Assembly (NCBI GenBank): GCA_001695595.3
Contig: MBPM02000064.1
Coordinates: forward strand, 1-64,000
Direction of reading: 5' to 3'
Origin: Plasmopara viticola
Lineage: Eukaryota; Oomycota; Peronosporomycetes; Peronosporales; Peronosporaceae
DNA: 64,000 nt
The position numbers and the translations under genes are program-made. Of the stretch, positions 1 to 12,010 are shown one piece after another. The notes under the pieces were generated by a model. The model did no database searches, was not told the origin of the DNA, and saw only the letters and a program-made list of their open reading frames with translations. How positions within the stretch are numbered: the first letter of the stretch is position 1; each line of letters opens with the position of its first letter.

Positions 1-442
1 CTTTGTCGGTCGTCCATTTTCAATATTAAACCGGACTGACTATCACCTGTCGACTTCAGTTTGCCACTCTGGACACTGCAGATATTCCACTCGGAGCCAA
101 TTTTAAGCGACAGATCATCTACTGAGCAAATATTGATCCAAGCGAGCTCACTCATGAACGTTATGAGACTCCCGAGCGAGACATCACTCGCTGCTGAGCC
201 TCGAATTGGTGTAATGAGAGATTTGCGTCCATTAAAAGCCCATGATCCATCATATGCGGAAATTCGAGTTCCTAGTTGCCGTGTCCGAGAAACGTGTTCT
301 GGCGTCAGATATATCTGCTGCAATAGATATTGCGCTCGAAGTTGTGCCACAAAGTCTTGCATTCCATACATTGTGTTGCACGAGAGAAGATCCAAAAGCT
401 CACGTCGCAGCAGCTTGAAATGGTCGTTTTGGAACACGGCCG

Positions 443-622
443 TGTAACGGCCTCTAATTGGGTGTCCCACAGTATGTGCCAACTTGACATATAAGAGAAA
501 TAGTCACATTCTAGAATATCGAGACAGAAGAACACGTGGCTACAAGTGAGTAAGAGCCTATAGTTTGCTTTATTCCTATGAATTTACTTTCCATTTTGCA
601 CTGCGACAATCACATTGTTATA
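443..622 (+). repeat. Copia-1 5' LTR
   Basis: 180-bp direct repeat starting TGTAACGGCC and ending CATTGTTATA. It matches 4959-5138 at every base I compared. The end is fixed by the target duplication after the 3' copy, so the LTR ends in TA and not the common CA. Confidence 0.92.
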
Positions 623-635
623 GGTTATGAGCCCA
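623..635 (+). promoter_or_regulatory. Copia-1 primer-binding site (half-tRNA iMet type)
   Basis: GGTTATGAGCCCA abuts the 5' LTR. It is complementary, with one mismatch, to the anticodon arm of eukaryotic initiator tRNA-Met (UGGGCCCAUAACC), not to the tRNA 3' end. Drosophila copia is known to prime from a cleaved initiator tRNA-Met half in this way. The gag start codon (627-629) lies inside the site. Confidence 0.7.
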
Positions 636-3600
636 ATAACGAACCCGAACGAGATCCTCAGCGACGACAACTACTTCCTGTGGGAGTTTAACGCCCGCAT
701 GGCATTGGCCAGGAAGGACCTCCTCGACCATCTCGAGGTGAAGCCAGAAGACGCAGTGAACGCCCCCGCCCAATGGAAAGCCGCCGATGTGAAGGCGCTG
801 GCTGTGGTGTCGAAGCTGTTGAGTCCAACGTACCAGATGATGGTGAGGGAAGCCAATTCTGCATGGGAAGCATGGCAAATTCTGCGTGCATTTTTCATGA
901 AGCAGAGTCTGCACAACCGTGTGCAGCTGCGCAAGCAACTCCACGAGTTCGCGATGGCCAGTGGTGGGAGTCTCATGGAGCATCTGGTGCAGTTCGATGA
1001 ATTGTGTGCGAAGTTGGCTGCGGTTGGTGACGCTCTGCCTGAAGAGGAGAAGCTGGTGATCCTCCTTGGTAGTGTGCCAAGTGAGTACGACGCGATGGTG
1101 CGGCTCATCGAAGTGCGCGACCGTGTGACACTTCTGGATGCGAAAGAGATGCTCCGACGCGAATATGAGATGATTCAGAAACGCGAGGTGAAGGAGCAAG
1201 CATTCAAGGCGACGGTGAGTGATAATGGTGGAAGGTTCCAGAATGGGCGTGGAGGCCGACGTGGACGAAATGCCAAGAGACACGGACGCAAAGGGCATAA
1301 TGGTGGTGACAAGAAGGAGTTCAAGGGCCGATGCTATGAATGCCACGAAGCTGGCCACAAGAAACAAGATTGCCCGAGGCTGAAGGGCAATGCCGGTGGT
1401 TCGGAGTTCGCGTTCTCCGCTATGACCGCTGGTGGTGAGCGATCGTCCACCTGGCTCCTTGATAGTGGAGCCAGCTCGCATATGACTACGGATCGGAATG
1501 ATTTTTCGGAATACCGCCCGCTTACAGAACCAATCGAGATCATGGTGGCAAATGGCCAGCGAGTTGCCGCCATAGGTATGGGTACCGTGCGAGTTAACTT
1601 TACCGGAGGCGTGCGGGTGAAGTTGACGGATGTTCTCCACGTTCAGAAATTGGACCGAAAGCTACTGTCGGTTCCTGCACTCATGTCCAAGAATCTCGCT
1701 GTGCAATTCGACAAGACCGGTGCCTCCATTTTGCAGAATGGCCGTGTTGTTGTTCGAGTCCCTCGGATTGGGAAACTGTACGCGTGTGAACTAAAGTACA
1801 GAACGGAAGGCAACGCGTATACGGCATTTGATGGTGAGTCAAATGATAAAGCCTACGAAGTCATTCACGCGCGCCTGGGGCACGTCTCCGATACCAAGCT
1901 AAAGCTAGTTGCTAGCGCGTGCGATGGTATCCCCCTATGGCTTTGTCTCAATCGGATGGTGGTGTCTGCGGTGGCTGTGCGCAAGGAAAAATGACCACAA
2001 GCTCGTACGCGCACCAATCGGGTAGCGAGATAAAGACAGGTCGCCCATTCGAGATTGTGCACACGGATGTGATGGGGCCAATAAAACCGAAGTCCAAGGG
2101 TGGTGCGGTATACATCGTGGTCTTCGTGGACGACTTCAGCCGAGTAGTGTTCGTCAACTTCATCAAGCAGAAGTCTCAAGTGTTCGATTGCTTCAAGGCA
2201 TTCTGCACTCAGGTTAAGGTGCAACACGGCTGCAAGGTGATGTGTGTTCGTAGTGACAACGGTGGTGAATATGTGAGCAAGCGCTTCGGCAAGTTCTGTG
2301 CGTCCAAAGGGATCATTCACCAGACGAGTGCGCCATACAGCCCCCAGCAAAATGGGACCGCTGAGCGTATGAACCGGACACTAGCTGACATGGCCCGATC
2401 GATGCTACACTACATGCAAGTGGACCGTGTGTGGTGGGCTGAAGCGTTTCGGACTGCAGCTTACATCGTCAACCGTATCCCGAATACTGCGCGACCGGAT
2501 CAGAGCCCCTCGAAGTATTAACCGGAAAGCGCCAGTCACTCGAAGACCTTCGTGTATTTGGTGCTCGTGGCTACGTACATGTTGACAAGCCAAACGTAGG
2601 CAAACTTGATCCTCGAGCTCACCGTTGCCTCTTCCTTGGATACGCTGATGGTTCGAAAGCGTATCGTGTGTGGGATTACGACGACGAGCGCATCGTGATT
2701 TCGCGATCGGTGCATCTGAATGAGCGACCACCAGACACGTTCCAAGCCGTCAGTGATGCTCAAGTTGCTTTCCTTGGGTGGTTAGCATCAATGATCACGA
2801 TTCCGTGAGTTATATTCCGCCACCGCGACCAGTGAATGAGAACGACCATGATGCAACTGCGGATGTCGACGATGCCGCCGACGTTGAAATGGAAGAAGTG
2901 CCCCCTACCGATGCTCAAATCTCACCCGTTCCTACTGATGCTTTGGACAGGGGGAGTAACAGCCAGATGCAAGTTGTCCAGCGCATCAGTCCTTCCACTG
3001 CTACCGAAGATCAGCAGATGCAGCTCGCCCAGCGTCCTGATTGCGATATCGTCCCGCACTCACAACATCTAAGTCGGTCGATCGATCGCCCCGCCATCGT
3101 CCAGCATCTCAACCCGAGCCTTGACCTCGTCCGTGCTGCCGGATGTGATCCGTGCGCACCGTCAGCAATAATCCCTCATGGTGAAGGTGTTGGCGTCGGC
3201 TTCGATGCATCAGAGAATCGCATAGTGTTCAGTGGTGGTTCCATTCGCCCTCGATCGATCACGTATGAACAACCGCGTCTACTGACTGATGGAGATATGC
3301 CTTTGCATCTTGATGGCGCTGAAAATGACGATGAGCCAGAACCAGAAAGCAAGCGACCACGCCTGGATGAGTACGAAATTGCGTTGGCGGTGTCTGAGCT
3401 GCCTACATCATACGCTGAAGCAATGGCGGCCCCTGACGCTCCACAATGGAAGGAAGCTATACGTGCTGAGATTCGGTCGCATGTGCGGAGCCACACGTGG
3501 GACATGGTGCGACGACCTCAAGGAAACAAGGTGATCGGATGCAAATGGGTATTCGCGAAGAAGTACGACGAGAATGGAGCGGTTAAGCGATACAAGGCAC

Positions 3601-4973
3601 GTCTAGTCGCTCGAGGTTTCCTCCAGACTCGCGGCATAGACTATACCCACACATACTCACCAGTGGCAAGCATGAACACGATCCGGGTCTTTCTCGCATT
3701 GTGCTGCTCTCGACGCCTCATGATTCGCCAGTTTGACATTGAGACCGCATTTCTAAATGGAAAGCTTGACGAAACAGTGTTTATGAATCCCCCTGAAGGA
3801 GTGAATGTGGCGCCGGAATTGGTTTGCAGACTCCGCCGCAGCCTCTATGGACTCAAGCAAGCTGCAGCTGTGTGGCACCGTACCATCCGCGACGTGTTCA
3901 AGCGTCTCGGTTTCAAACAGTGTCGAGCTGATCCTTGTCTCTTCGTTCGACGAGATGACAGTGACCCAGCGGCCGCGGTTTTTGTGGTGCTCTACGTAGA
4001 CGATCTACTTGTTGGCTGCAAAACAGAGGAACAAGCGCGATCCGTGTGTACTGGTCTCGCGTCGCACTTCACGGTCAAATCACTCGGTGATGCTCGTTTC
4101 GTTCTCGGGATGGAAGTACTTCACGATCGGAAACGTGGTGAAATGGTGGTGAAGCAATCTCAGTTTATAACCAAGTTGCTCGAGCGTTTTGGTCAAGTAT
4201 CTGCTCATGGTGTCCGCAACCCAATGGTAATTGGTCAAGATCTCAGCCCATCCGACAAGCACGGTGTATGCACAGACAAAAATAAGTACCGCGAACTAAT
4301 CGGATCAATGCTGTACGTTGCCAATGCCACACGTCCCGACATTGGCTACGTGCTGTCGATACTCTCTCAGTACCTCGATACGCCGCGTGAGATGCATTGG
4401 AATGCTGCGCTACGTGTACTTCGCTACCTCAAGGCCACTCTTTCGATCGGCATCCACTACACGGCAAAGGGCAAGAATATCGTGACATACTGCGACGCGA
4501 ACTGGGGTGGTGATAAGGAGACGCGACGCTCGACGTCTGGTGTGATGGTGAAGATGGCTGACGGTCCGGTCATCTACAAGAGCAAGCGTCAAGCGACCGT
4601 CGCATTATCAACTGCTGAAGCCGAGTACATGGCTCTCGCACTTACCGCTCAAGAAGTACTGTGGCTGCGTTTCCTCCTCACAGAGATGGGTGTAAACGTG
4701 TCGAGTGCGTCGACGATCTACATGGACAACCAGTCGGCGATTAGTATGGCAACTAACCACGGATACACCCCACGCGCCAAGCACATCGACCTCCGAGCTC
4801 ACTTCGTCCGTGACTACGTCGAGAAGGGCACCATCAAGGTGGAGTACGTACCATCGGAGTCTCAGCTAGCGGATATGTTAACGAAGGCCATTCCGACGCC
4901 GCGCTTTGTGGAGCTTCGTGACGCATGCGGACTTGTGGACTGTCAAGTTGAGGGGGAGTGTAACGGCCTCTAA
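627..4973 (+). pseudogene. Copia-1 gag-pol polyprotein, frameshifted
   Basis: Retrotransposon polyprotein in four reading-frame segments. 627-1994 carries gag, the CCHC knuckle (CYECHEAGHKKQDC, about residues 237-250), the aspartic protease motif (LLDSGASSHM) and the pre-integrase start (HARLGHV). 1919-2521 carries integrase: the HTDVMGP aspartate, SDNGGEY and the glutamate in GTAERMNR. About 2512-2808 is the integrase C-terminal part. 2778-4973 carries reverse transcriptase (YVDDLLVG) and RNase H (YCDANWGGD, STAEAEYMA). Frameshifts lie near the C-run at 1930-1937, near 2509 and near 2770. Each fits the loss or gain of one or two bases. It would act in cytoplasmic virus-like particles. As read, no single full-length polyprotein can be made. 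Confidence 0.93.
4948..4958 (+). promoter_or_regulatory. Copia-1 polypurine tract
   Basis: TTGAGGGGGAG directly before the 3' LTR, where the plus-strand primer of an LTR element is expected. The polyprotein stop codon lies downstream, inside the LTR. Confidence 0.75.
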
Positions 4974-5138
4974 TTGGGTGTCCCACAGTATGTGCCAACT
5001 TGACATATAAGAGAAATAGTCACATTCTAGAATATCGAGACAGAAGAACACGTGGCTACAAGTGAGTAAGAGCCTATAGTTTGCTTTATTCCTATGAATT
5101 TACTTTCCATTTTGCACTGCGACAATCACATTGTTATA
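4959..5138 (+). repeat. Copia-1 3' LTR
   Basis: Second 180-bp LTR, identical to 443-622 by eye and followed directly by the GGCCG target duplication and the rest of the F1 exon. The pol frame ends inside it (stop at 4971-4973). Confidence 0.92.
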
Positions 5139-6897
5139 GGCCGTTACAATTTCTTCGCATAGAAGCGACAGCGTATTAAATGGGTCCTTACCGTAGCCCA
5201 AGTAGCGATTTACAAGATTGCATATTGTAGCAACAGCCTCCACGTATCCAGTACGCACCTTGTTTTGATCCAGGAGCCCTCCGCTAAAAGATCGAAAGAT
5301 TGAGCGATAGATTTTTAGATTGGCATTGTCGAGGGTAAGCCAGGCCACGAGACTAGTGCACATCTCAACCAATTGTGTGAGTGATCCTTCTTCGGTGTCG
5401 CGTTTGCTTGGCAATCGGTGCGTATTGTCGCTCACTCGGTCGAGTGGATCGAGAAAAGTCCACGACAGTGATGCGGCGAAATGATGTTCAGCACCAGTGT
5501 CCTTTTCAGTTGAGTAGGAGTGATAATTTGCAAATTGACCTTTAAAATTCCTACGAAGATGCTGCAAACACATTTTGTACGGCGATGCGCTTACATGATT
5601 GACAAAGCGGAAGAGAATAGCGAGCTGCTTTGACGACGTCATGATATCCGGAAGCCGGCATTCCCACAGCTTACGGTCTTTCCAAAACACCTCTTTAGAG
5701 TCATTATTCTGCTCTTGCTGAGTTGTTGATAATTTGTCCTCGAACGCTATTGCGTCACTAGTTCGATTGCAATTATCGCCATTCAAAGGAACACTTAGAT
5801 TAGCTACACGCGAGGCTCCAAACGCCTCATGCTCAGCACGCACTTCATTGGTTGACCGTCGATAAGACACAACCATGAACTCAGACGAGGAGACTAGCCC
5901 TACAACACGAAGTTGCGACCGAACGCGCTCAAAGATGTACACACGCAACACGTGTTTGGTGAAACGCTGGGCCTTGGTTGCCGCGCTCTCCCACTCGTAG
6001 TACCATCGAGCTTGAGAATTAAGCTGAAATAGTGTACTCTTGTGCTGTGGGGTCTGAATGCGAGTATATTAGAGTGCAAGTATAGCTAAGAATGGATGTT
6101 TTGAAAAGAGGTAATAATTACATACGTCGACAACAGACTCGTTAACGACAGTGCCCTCGATCCAAGTGCCCTTAGGTGTTTGCTCGGTCTGGATAGAGCT
6201 CATCACATCGTCGCTATCAATAAGATCATTTACAGTCAGAAGATGATCCTGCGCTTCTTCGAAGTGCGCAAACACGAGCAGACTAAAATTTTTGCTGGGC
6301 ACAACTGTATCCGCCTTGGTTTGGTGCTGAGTGTCAAGGCGGTCAGAGTCTACCACCTCAACGCGCACGCCAAGCGATGATCCACAATAGCTGCGATTGA
6401 AGTGCTCAGGGCAGCAATGTGGGAAACAGCGCAGGATCTGCATACAAGACAACGTCCACAGTCAATGAAACGCGTCAGAATTGGCTGCTTGATAAACGAA
6501 TCGTGGCTGTCATTTACCTTTGTCTTCTTAGTGCGATTCGTTCTACGGCAGGTTATACATAAAAAAAATTAATTTGGTAGCACCATACTTTGCTTTTTAA
6601 TAAGAGAATGGATCACATACATACCGTTTGTACTCGGTCATAAATAATGTCGAGTGGCGGCAGCCGTGCTGTTCGAAGTAACAAACGACGGTGCTCATTG
6701 TGGTGATAATAGCGAAGAAGGAAAGAAATGTTTCCGCTGAAAATTCACGAGGAAATGCAAGAATTGGAGGTAATTAAAAAGTCTTCTAAGTGTGTGTTCG
6801 CCAAAGATTTGTAAGGATGGGTCTTCTTAGGTGTCACTTCATCTGTGACGATTGGCTTAGGCAGTTTAGAATTATATAGGTTGATAAAGTGAAGTCG

Positions 6898-7575
6898 ATT
6901 AAGGTAACACGTCTGCACCCGTCACATCGTACAAAATTCATGCATTTGTCGCTCTTTTAGTGTAAAAAATAGTCTTGAAGCGCCAGCTACAACAGCAAAA
7001 ATGTTCATGTCGATACTGTTTTGCACCTTTTTTCTACACATTTTTCGGTGGATAAAGCTTATCCAATCGTCGTAATCGTTCGGACCTTTAACAGCCGGAT
7101 TATGATCCTGCGCTACTTCGAAGTGCGCAAACACGAGTAGACTAGGAAACTGCTTTGAACGACTGCACTCGCCTATAATTAGTGCTGAGCGTCAAGGCTG
7201 TCAGAGTCTACCACCTTGACGCGCATGCAAAGCGATGAGCCACAATTGCTGCGGTTGATAAGCTTATAGCAGCGATATGGGGAATAGTGTAGAATCAGCG
7301 TAAAAGGCAACGACCACGCTTGGTATATAATGAACAAATGTTGTCAGTGTTGGCTGCTATACAAATATATAGAAGGTGTCGCGGCTGTCATTTGCCGTTC
7401 TGTTTCGGTTCGAAGGCAGATTATGCATCGAAAAATTGAGAATTTTAGGACCCTTATTGCCTTCCCAAACAATCAGAAGTAAATTGTGTACATGCCGTTT
7501 GTATCCGGTCTCGATTGTTTCCGAGTGGCGGTAGACGTGCTGCTCGTAGTGGAACAAGGCGGTGGTCATTGTGGT
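6898..7575 (-). pseudogene. F1 family fragment (exons 1-3 region)
   Basis: Decayed copy of the 5' part of F1. It starts with an exon-1-like ATG at 7569 (reads TALFHYEQHVYRHSE, compare TVVCYFEQHGCRHS in intact copies). It then holds an exon-3-like segment containing LLVFAHFEVAQDH (compare LLVFAHFEEAQDH). Splice-site spacing is blurred, stops are present, and exon 4 is missing. It lies directly upstream of intact-looking copy A, so two F1 5' ends sit in tandem. Confidence 0.6.
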
Positions 7576-8248
7576 GAAACTGCGACGAAGAGAAGCATGC
7601 CCTAACTCAGCGAATAATTGATGTTTTTTATCACTCGGTAGGCTCTACGGCCGCAAAAAGAGAAGAATTTATCTAGCTAGACGTCCAATGACGCATGTAA
7701 GTTATAACTTTGTGAATGATGACTCTTTTTAAGAGCTGAGACGTCATACGTCCACAAAGCTAAAATTACACAGAGACGCAATCATCGGAGGTAATAAAAT
7801 TTCTCCACGTCAGAAGTGTGTAAAACGTACTGGAATAGGTCCTGTCTTTAAAAGGGGATTGGCCATACTTTTGGCAATAATATTATTAGACAGATACTTT
7901 CCATCTTGTGTCGTTGAAGTAAAGTCGTTAAAGTTGAAAGTCTGCACTTGTCGATTCAAAGATTCGCACAAAAGACATGCTTTTGCTCATTGCCTAAGAC
8001 TTGACTCGTTATTTCTTTAGCGCCGCCTGCAACACCAAACAACTTTATGTCAGCGGTGCTGTAACGCATCACACATCTCACACAGAATATTCGCTACATC
8101 GAAATGATCGCTTCGTGTACACAGCTGATACTTTCAGCAGCTCGAAAATTCTGCAACACTTACATGCCGGTAATGGCCACCGTCATAGAAGTGTAGTGGA
8201 AAGGAACGAGTTGCAACGGATACGCACTGAAGCCGAGGAGCTCAAAGC
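7576..8248. other. Spacer between F1 and F2 repeats
   Basis: No gene seen. The stretch recurs at 22880-23590 in the same orientation and at 19000-19580 inverted. Shared marks are a segment around GACGCATGTAAGTTATAAC and a later one reading GACAGATACTTTCCATCTTGTGTCG. It belongs to the F1/F2 duplicated unit. Confidence 0.5.
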
Positions 8249-8980
8249 TCAAGTAAGCTCGTCGTTATACAAAGATAGGGCTACCTTGAGGGTATCCTGA
8301 GCCTTGCCACGCTCATGCAATACTAAACACGGTGCGCTACAGCTGATCTCTTTACATTGATTGCTTGCGCAATCTGTTGAGGTGCAGGATATGCGAAAAA
8401 ATCTCGATTCGCACTTTAGAGGATATGCCTCGCAGCAATCAGTACGCATTGCTTTCGAATTGTCGCAGCGTGCACGTCATCGAAAAAAGCGCAATGAAGA
8501 CAGCTGATTCTCGCCAATGGCTCTGATGAGTGTATTGGCAAGAATCCAATGTACACGAGTATCTACTACCAAATAAATAGTCCAATGCTAGTTGACATTT
8601 TGTGTAATCTCTCATAAATATGGTCGTATGTAATTGTCAAGCCCTGCTTTCGCAATAAGTATAACCAAAGCTGCGGGATACCTTGTGACGGAAATTGGTT
8701 TAACACATGTTCGTGGATGAAGCCGTTGACAGGTCTCTTGGTTGGGACCGTTGGCAGGCCTTTCGGGCTCGACCTTACCCCGGCGAGAAAGATAATGTCA
8801 TCCGTGAGCTGCATGTCTTCCGAATACGAACCCAAAGTGTGGCTCGTATGACATAGCTTAATTAGTGTCTTGCAAAAATTTCCGAAGATTATCCACAAAA
8901 GAGATAGGTTTTAAGAGCCGCTGCGCATGCACATTAGTGGAGATTGAAATGCTATATAGTAATTGTAGGGCATTCACACC
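8249..8980 (-). pseudogene. F2 repeat family, Cys-rich ORF remnant
   Basis: Unrecognised coding remnant found at least five times in the window. Reading leftwards, a first open segment (8898-8566) contains SEDMQLTDDIIFLAGVR and LPTVPTKRPVNGFIH. A second (8449-8249) contains ISCTSTDCASNQC followed by PCLVLHERGKAQD. Regular Cys spacing in the second part suggests a small metal-binding fold, but I cannot name a family. The segments lie in different frames, so either introns or decay separate them. Conserved reading in several diverged copies suggests a former protein gene. Confidence 0.45.
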
Positions 8981-9019
8981 ACAGAAATCGTTCACACTCT
9001 ATAATACTAGAGTCATACA

Positions 9020-10460
9020 TGATAAAAACAAACAGTGATTCGCGACTTATATTGTTTTACGTACAGAACGAGGATCAGAATTTGGACTCGCAGCATTATG
9101 CATAAAGGAGGCGTAAAAGATAAACTGTGACTACATTTTCGAAAAGACCGAAGTGTGAGATAAATTGCGGTATAAAGTCCAATTTCAGCAACAAAAAAGT
9201 CATGTGCTATTCCTTCTTCTTCCATTTCCTGCGTCTAAAAACGTTACCGGAAAAATGGCAAGGACTTGATTTTCTCTTACGATATATAATCTTGTCATAC
9301 ACAACCGATGGAAACCCTAGAGGTTTGGATTATGATCACTGGGAGAGGGATGAGTGATTCGATCACTCGTATGACGTATACATAAAAAATTGGTTTGGTC
9401 ATTACATGACCAATGAGGCAGCGAAGGAAACTGCCAGCCGGTCGGATGACCAAGCCAACCATTGCTTAAGTATGCAAAGGGCATCCGTGCTGACGACGAT
9501 CTCTGCGATAAAGCTTGCGTCTAGATCAAAGTTTTTACCTGCTCTAAAGGTCGCGCCTATATTTGATACTGTGTCTTGCGGGGCGAGTCAAATGTGGCTC
9601 GCCCGCTAAAGCGCCGTTCGTGCAAATAAGGCTCTATGAAATTCCCAGTTGTCTCAGTGAAAACCTGACTACTTTGGATGAAGACTATGTTCCAAGAAAG
9701 CAGTTTGTTCACTTTGAGAATCGATGACGATATATTTTAAAGATCTTCGGCAATGGATAAATTCAAAGTTAGACACCCAGGCTATCGATTGCGGTAATGA
9801 TGTGACTTATACAATTATCACACGCTCGGTCAAAAAGCCGTAGTTTACAAATAAATCTAGTCGCAACTGCTTGCGGGGATCAAGGCGTCGACGTAAAGCG
9901 CAACACAAATTACATCTTGACTGCCACGCTTCATATAGACGCAGTGGTCCGACTCGCACTTCTATAAGTCGAGTCTAAGATGAAATCGTCGATTGTCTAG
10001 TTCCACATTCGAGGTGGCTGCTCAAGTCTATACAATGATCGCTGACGCTTGTACATATAGCCCAGGTGACTCTCGCTGCTAGATCCATCCGGCTGACCCA
10101 TGCCCTTTGCTTGCTGCAATCAGAGCTGGTCAACAACTTCTGCATGTGGGATATTCACACAACTTCACACGAATTTCACGACCCCCAATCTGCTTTACTA
10201 CGCGCTTTACATGAACGTACAGGTGACCTCGTTTGTCAATCAAGAGGCCACTCTTGCCGTTGCTATTCATTTCCGTAATGGGGATTAGCATAATTTACGA
10301 CCCCGGTCGTATGCGATTAGAATTGACTTTGACTTCAGCCCTAGCAACCAAGCCACGGCTACTTTGTACCCTTAAAATTCTCCAGACACTCTTGGTCTTG
10401 CGACTGATGAGCGTCACAAACGGACCGACCGTCACGTGTCAGAGCGTGAGGTTTTGAAAC
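9020..10460. repeat. Left arm of decayed inverted repeat, with copia RT trace
   Basis: Diverged sequence that reappears inverted at about 16740-18200, and again at about 54450-55560 in the orientation of the 16.7-18.2 kb copy. Matching marks include the GACGGACCGACC to TTTTGAAAC end at 10410-10460 (inverse 16755-16790) and the segment 9406-9610 (inverse 17580-17800). Around 9875-9930 the minus strand retains a trace of the copia reverse transcriptase region seen at 17220-17350. No open gene survives. Confidence 0.5.
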
Positions 10461-11335
10461 TTTTTTGTTGATTTTTAAGTCGCGACCAGCTGCTTGAAGA
10501 GCACACACAGATCAACTTGCGTGTCGGTAAAGTCTGACGTATCGAGGAAATCGCACTTCGGTAAGCAATTGTGGTCAGCCAAAAAAGACTGGTATATGAT
10601 TTGAGCGAAACTGCAGAAAAATGTTCCCTCGGTCTAGGATTAAACTAGAATTGGTTGTAAAATTTTGGGATTTTGACAGAAATAATTATTTCTGATATAG
10701 ACAAACACAACTTGGCCTGGGCATGTCGTGGCTAGAACATCCCAAGCCTTTAATCAATAGGCGAGGTAAGGTCATAGATGTGAGCCGCCGAATATTGCCA
10801 CCCGCAGCGTTCCTTCACACGCTCTTCATATTGCTAGCGCTCCCTACGCCACTGTACCAATGCGGCTTGGTCCCATTCGTTCATCTTAGGCGGCGCAATA
10901 TTTTCGTCAACTGGATGCGAGACCGACATGTCCAAGTCTTTTTCCGTCTCTAGTCGAATCCGTGACATCTTCGATGCGTGTCTACGCTTCTGCGAATTGC
11001 GCGCAACTATAGTATACTTTGTAGCCTCTTGTGCTATTCAATGCGAATGCAGTAGTGTATTACCGTTCCTTTCTCCAGCGCGACTATTAGGAAGCGGCGG
11101 TTCACTGCGGCTAATGCCACCAGTCGGTTCGCGTAGACCGGGGCTGGCGGTCCAAGGTAGCCATGTCTGGAATATTGGTGTCTGCCCACATCTGTCCACA
11201 AGACTTTTGACTTCAAACGACTTTACTTTAACAAGATGGAAAGTATCTGTCTAATTATATTATCGCAAAGTATGGCCAATCCCAGTTTAAAGTCACATTT
11301 GAAGCAAATAAATAAAAACCTGAAAACGACCTGTG
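10461..11335. other. Non-coding, contains a direct repeat unit
   Basis: No gene seen. 10530-10800 resembles 13430-13700 in the same orientation: both hold a GTTGTAAAAT...GGATTTTGAC stretch, CCTGGGCATGTCG and ATAGATGTGAGCCGCCGAATAT. The last ~200 bases resemble part of the F1/F2 spacer. Confidence 0.4.
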
Positions 11336-12010
11336 TTACTGCGCTTTAAAGTCTTGCATTCCATACGTTGTGCTGGAGAAGATCCAAAAGTTCACGTCGC
11401 AACAGATTGAAATGGTCTTTTGAAACATGACCGTCATAATTTCTTCGCATATAAAAGTCAGCGTATCAAACGGGTCCTTATCATAGCCCAAGAAGCAATT
11501 AACAAGTTTTATATTGTAGCAACAGCCTCCACGTATCCAGTACGCATCTTGTTCTCTGTCCACTTAAGGATAAAACAATTGAGCGATAGACTTTTAAATT
11601 GCCATTCTCAAGTGTAAGCCAGACTACGAGGCTACCACATCTCCATAAATTTTGTGAGCGATCACTTCTCGATGCCACGTTTGCTTTAAGGTTTGTGTGA
11701 GTTTTTTTCGCGCCGTCTAGTGGATCAAGAAAAGTATACGAGAGTGATGTGGTGAAATGATGTTCAGCACCATTGTACTTTTGCAGTTTCGTAGCTTGTC
11801 AAGGAGTGATAATCAGCAACTTGACTCTCAAAGTTTACGATGGTACCGGAATATGGCGTATACATGGTAAACAAATCCAAAGCGATTAGCGAGCTGCTTT
11901 GACGTCATCAAAGTGTCCGGATGCCGACACAGCTCACTGGCCCGCCAGATCACCTCTTAGAGTCATGTCGATAATTGAACTCCAACGCTGTACCATACGT
12001 GACTAGAATG
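11336..12010 (-). pseudogene. F1 family fragment (exon 4), strongly decayed
   Basis: Minus-strand remnant of F1 exon 4. Around 11490-11560 it matches the conserved block before VRTGYVEAVATICNLV in the intact copy (here KLVNCFLGYDKDPFDTL follows). Around 11580-11960 it continues into the earlier part of the exon with many indels and stops. Neither F1 end is present. Confidence 0.55.

Larger units (their letters stand above)
443..5138 (+). mobile_element. Copia-1: young Ty1/copia LTR retrotransposon
   Basis: Complete copia-type element bounded by two 180-bp LTRs that I read as identical. It is flanked by the 5-bp duplication GGCCG (438-442 and 5139-5143). The empty site can be read from the homologous F1 copy near 28100, which confirms the boundaries. 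The order gag, protease, integrase, reverse transcriptase, RNase H is the Ty1/copia order. A primer-binding site follows the 5' LTR directly and a purine tract precedes the 3' LTR. Identical LTRs imply recent insertion, yet the coding region has about three frameshifts. Confidence 0.93.
1..6698 (-). pseudogene. F1 family gene, copy A, interrupted by Copia-1
   Basis: Second copy of the four-exon F1 gene (see 27288-29658), running leftwards and continuing past the left edge of the window. Exon 1 is 6698-6625 (74 nt), exon 2 is a 25-nt microexon at 6518-6542, exon 3 is 6437-6126 (312 nt), and exon 4 starts at 6053. Introns of about 70-90 bp begin GTATGT or GTAAAT and end AG. Exon 4 runs open to 5139, is interrupted by Copia-1, and resumes at 442 in the same frame without a stop to position 1. 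Apart from the copia insertion it therefore looks intact as far as visible. Protein similarity to the 27288-29658 copy is high over the whole length. Function is unknown. I see no signal peptide or recognised catalytic motif; the N-terminal part has clustered Cys/His residues (CFPHCCPEHFNRSYC). Confidence 0.75.

Noticed and set aside
61..447. 128-codon plus-strand open frame
   Set aside because: Antisense of F1 exon 4, whose minus-strand reading is continuous and matches the other F1 copies.
618..1640. 340-codon minus-strand open frame
   Set aside because: Antisense of Copia-1 gag-protease, whose plus frame has clear CCHC and protease motifs. The minus frame has no motif.
5139..5148. GGCCGTTACA as the end of the Copia-1 LTR, making a TG...CA LTR with inverted ends
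   Set aside because: The 5' LTR does not have it, and it is the target duplication plus host sequence, as the other F1 copies show.
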